Assembly (NCBI GenBank): GCA_964461765.1
Contig: CAYWVS010000033.1
Location: 1-33,791, forward strand
Source: JAVVUJ01 sp964461765
GTDB taxonomy: Bacteria > Bacillota > Clostridia > Peptostreptococcales > Anaerovoracaceae
Direction of reading: 5' to 3'
Length of the DNA stretch: 33,791 nt
In this document: in pieces, positions 32,195-33,791 of the stretch
Numbering within the stretch: position 1 is the stretch's first letter
How the letters are laid out: every line of letters starts with the position of its first letter
The notes under the pieces: generated by a model
Told to the model about the DNA's origin: nothing
The model's database searches: none
Seen by the model: the letters and a program-made list of their open reading frames with translations, nothing else
Translations under genes and position numbers: made by a program

Positions 32195-33592
32195 ATGAAA
32201 ATCTTTAAGACTGTGACCGTATGTTTGCTGGTAATGGCTGCTAGCACTTGGGGGTATATGACCTATGGAGCGGAGGCGAGAAATACCGTAGAGAAAGGGA
32301 CTAACCAGACAAACACCTTTAAAGTAATCGGCTACTATTCGGGGGATTTATTCAATGAACCGGTGGAAAAGCTTCAAACAGACAAACTCACCCATGTGAT
32401 GTATGCGTTTCTAATTCCCAAAGACGATGGAAGTTTGGTACCCTTAGAAAAACCGGAGCAGTTGAAGCAAGTGGTAGAGCAGGCAAGAGCGGAAAACTGT
32501 AAGGTATTTATCGCTTTGGGGGGATGGTCATATAAGCAGATCCCCTTGGTAACCACCTTTGAAAAGATTGGTAAATCAAAAGAGCTTCGTCAGAAGCTTG
32601 TAAAAAATGTGACTAATTTTGCATTGGAAAATGATTTGGATGGTGTGGAATTGGACTGGGAGCACCCCAACGCAAATTCTATAGGCGACTATGAAAATCT
32701 GGTAGTTGAGTTGAAAGCGGCCTTAAAACCTCATGGAAAAGAATTGAGTGCAGCATTAAACGGTGCGTGGTCCACCACGGCGGGACCTGAAATTTCAAAG
32801 CTTTATACTAAAAAGTCTTTAGATGCTTTTGACTTTATGTCCGTTATGGCGTACGATATGAACAACCAGGAGCATAGCCCCTTGTGGTTTGCCAGTACCT
32901 CTATCAATTATTGGTTAAATAAAAATATCCCCCCTGAAAAAATTGTGCTTGGAATGCCTCTATACGCCAGACCTAGCTGGATACAATACAGGGATTTGGT
33001 GAAGCTAAACCCTGAAAATGCTTATAAGGATTTCGCTGATACCACACCTTTAAAGTCTTACTATAACGGTTTAAATACCTTGAGGGAAAAGACCAAAATT
33101 GCCATGCTTAAGGCAGGAGGGGTTATGCTTTTTGATGTGAATGAGGATAGCGAAGGAGAATACAGCGTAGTTTCCATGATTGCTGAAACTGTAGGCCATA
33201 TGAAGGACTTGACAAAGTCGGAGAAAAAAGAGCATATTAGTTTGATAGTAGATAACCGACAGGTGTATTTTAATAAAGAGGATGGTTTTGGAGTTCCTTT
33301 TATCGATGCACAAAACAGAATCTTGCTGCCTGTAAGAAAAGCCTTGGAAGCCATTGGGGCAGAGGTAAGTTATGATATCAAAACCCAAACTGTTGAGGCA
33401 AAACAGGGAGACGTTGAGATTGTCCTGAGAATGGGTGAACAAACTATTCAGATTAACGGCAAAGAGACGCCTATGGATACGGTGGCTACTTTGATTGAAG
33501 AAAGAACCTATATTCCCCTTCGAGCCGTATATGAAAGCTTTGGTTATGAAATACTATGGAGTAATGTAAGTAACACGGCTTATGTATATTAA
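32195..33592 (+). CDS. Secreted GH18-family protein with copper-amine-oxidase-like N-terminal (stalk) domain
   Basis: A 465-residue exported protein: signal peptide (about 1-26), a GH18 barrel (about 43-335), and a C-terminal domain (about 346-465) of the 'copper amine oxidase N-terminal' type, with NRILLPVRKALEAIGAEV and RTYIPLRAVYESFGYEI, a wall-associated module common in Clostridia. The GH18 active-site motif reads DGVELDWE (149-156): the catalytic Glu156 and the preceding Asp154 are kept, but the second Asp of DxxDxDxE is Glu152. Later barrel strands (SVMAYDMN, LGMPLYARP, GVMLFDVNED) are intact. Likely a chitinase-like or peptidoglycan-related glycosidase; the substrate is not known. Confidence 0.9.
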   Translation: MKIFKTVTVCLLVMAASTWGYMTYGAEARNTVEKGTNQTNTFKVIGYYSGDLFNEPVEKLQTDKLTHVMYAFLIPKDDGSLVPLEKPEQLKQVVEQARAENCKVFIALGGWSYKQIPLVTTFEKIGKSKELRQKLVKNVTNFALENDLDGVELDWEHPNANSIGDYENLVVELKAALKPHGKELSAALNGAWSTTAGPEISKLYTKKSLDAFDFMSVMAYDMNNQEHSPLWFASTSINYWLNKNIPPEKIVLGMPLYARPSWIQYRDLVKLNPENAYKDFADTTPLKSYYNGLNTLREKTKIAMLKAGGVMLFDVNEDSEGEYSVVSMIAETVGHMKDLTKSEKKEHISLIVDNRQVYFNKEDGFGVPFIDAQNRILLPVRKALEAIGAEVSYDIKTQTVEAKQGDVEIVLRMGEQTIQINGKETPMDTVATLIEERTYIPLRAVYESFGYEILWSNVSNTAYVY

Positions 33593-33736
33593 ATTTTAAG
33601 ACATACAATCATTGAATATAGGCGGTAGCAACTAACAGTTGACAATAAGAAACTCATGGTTGGTAGCAAAAGCATCAGTACTTCTGTTAAATAATGTTAA
33701 GCAAACATTCATTTTTAACGGTATAGGAGGCTCACA

Positions 33737-33791
33737 ATGAACATGGGAGACAGAATACAAGAACTACGTAAAAAAAAGGGTATCTCACAAG
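33737..33791 (+). CDS. XRE-family HTH regulator, N-terminal fragment
   Basis: The window ends 18 codons into a gene starting MNMGDRIQELRKKKGISQ, the standard beginning of a Cro/C1-type helix-turn-helix domain. TAGGAGG lies 7 bases upstream of the ATG. The ~140 bases before it contain no gene; a direct repeat GGTAGCAA occurs near 33625 and 33663. The rest of the gene lies outside the window. Confidence 0.75.
   Translation, partial: MNMGDRIQELRKKKGISQ

Overview
The window looks like chromosomal DNA from an anaerobic, low-GC Bacillota, most likely a clostridial amino-acid fermenter. The evidence is A/T-rich intergenic DNA, strong AGGAGG ribosome sites, an S-layer-homology (SLH) surface protein, ferredoxin-dependent 2-oxoacid oxidation and an ECF vitamin transporter. 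I cannot name the genus. The left edge starts inside a MATE efflux gene and the right edge ends inside an HTH regulator.

Layout. 1-2.7 kb: end of a MATE gene, sppA, a DUF454 membrane protein and a 3-methyladenine DNA glycosylase. 2.8-5.9 kb: a metal-stress unit with a strong promoter, a CadC/SmtB-type operator, an ArsR repressor and a His/Cys-rich P1B-type ATPase. 6.0-6.6 kb: a YoeB/RelB toxin-antitoxin pair. 6.8-9.1 kb: a small operon of DUF2975 membrane protein, XRE regulator and lipoprotein. 9.2-10.5 kb: an AAA/DUF4143 ATPase. 10.5-19.1 kb: a cobalamin riboswitch with terminator, then five overlapping or near-overlapping genes. 19.4-20.5 kb: an EamA transporter. 20.6-31.9 kb: a PucR-type regulator divergent from a nine-gene catabolic cluster. 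32.2-33.6 kb: a secreted GH18 protein.

The most interesting system is the 10.5-19.1 kb operon. A B12 riboswitch controls a 1380-residue secreted protein built from two alpha-barrel (prenyltransferase-like) domains and two DUF4430 domains, the same two fold types that make up animal intrinsic factor and transcobalamin. It is anchored by three SLH repeats. A lipoprotein with a third DUF4430 domain follows, then a complete ECF transporter (EcfT, fused EcfA-EcfA', S component). Together they read as a Gram-positive surface-capture, membrane-relay and import route for cobalamin or another corrinoid.

The catabolic cluster encodes an aminotransferase (probably started by ATT), a four-subunit 2-oxoacid:ferredoxin oxidoreductase, a CoA-transferase, a DcuC/YfcC-type carrier and two M20 amidohydrolases. 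It reads as uptake and hydrolysis of an N-acyl or peptide-linked amino acid, then transamination, oxidative decarboxylation and CoA transfer.

Two further points stand out. A ~95-base structured element occurs twice, each time in a ~170-base leader just ahead of a transporter-type operon, with competing hairpins that look like an attenuator. Two unrelated genes also end inside degenerate tandem repeats that begin at their stop codons.
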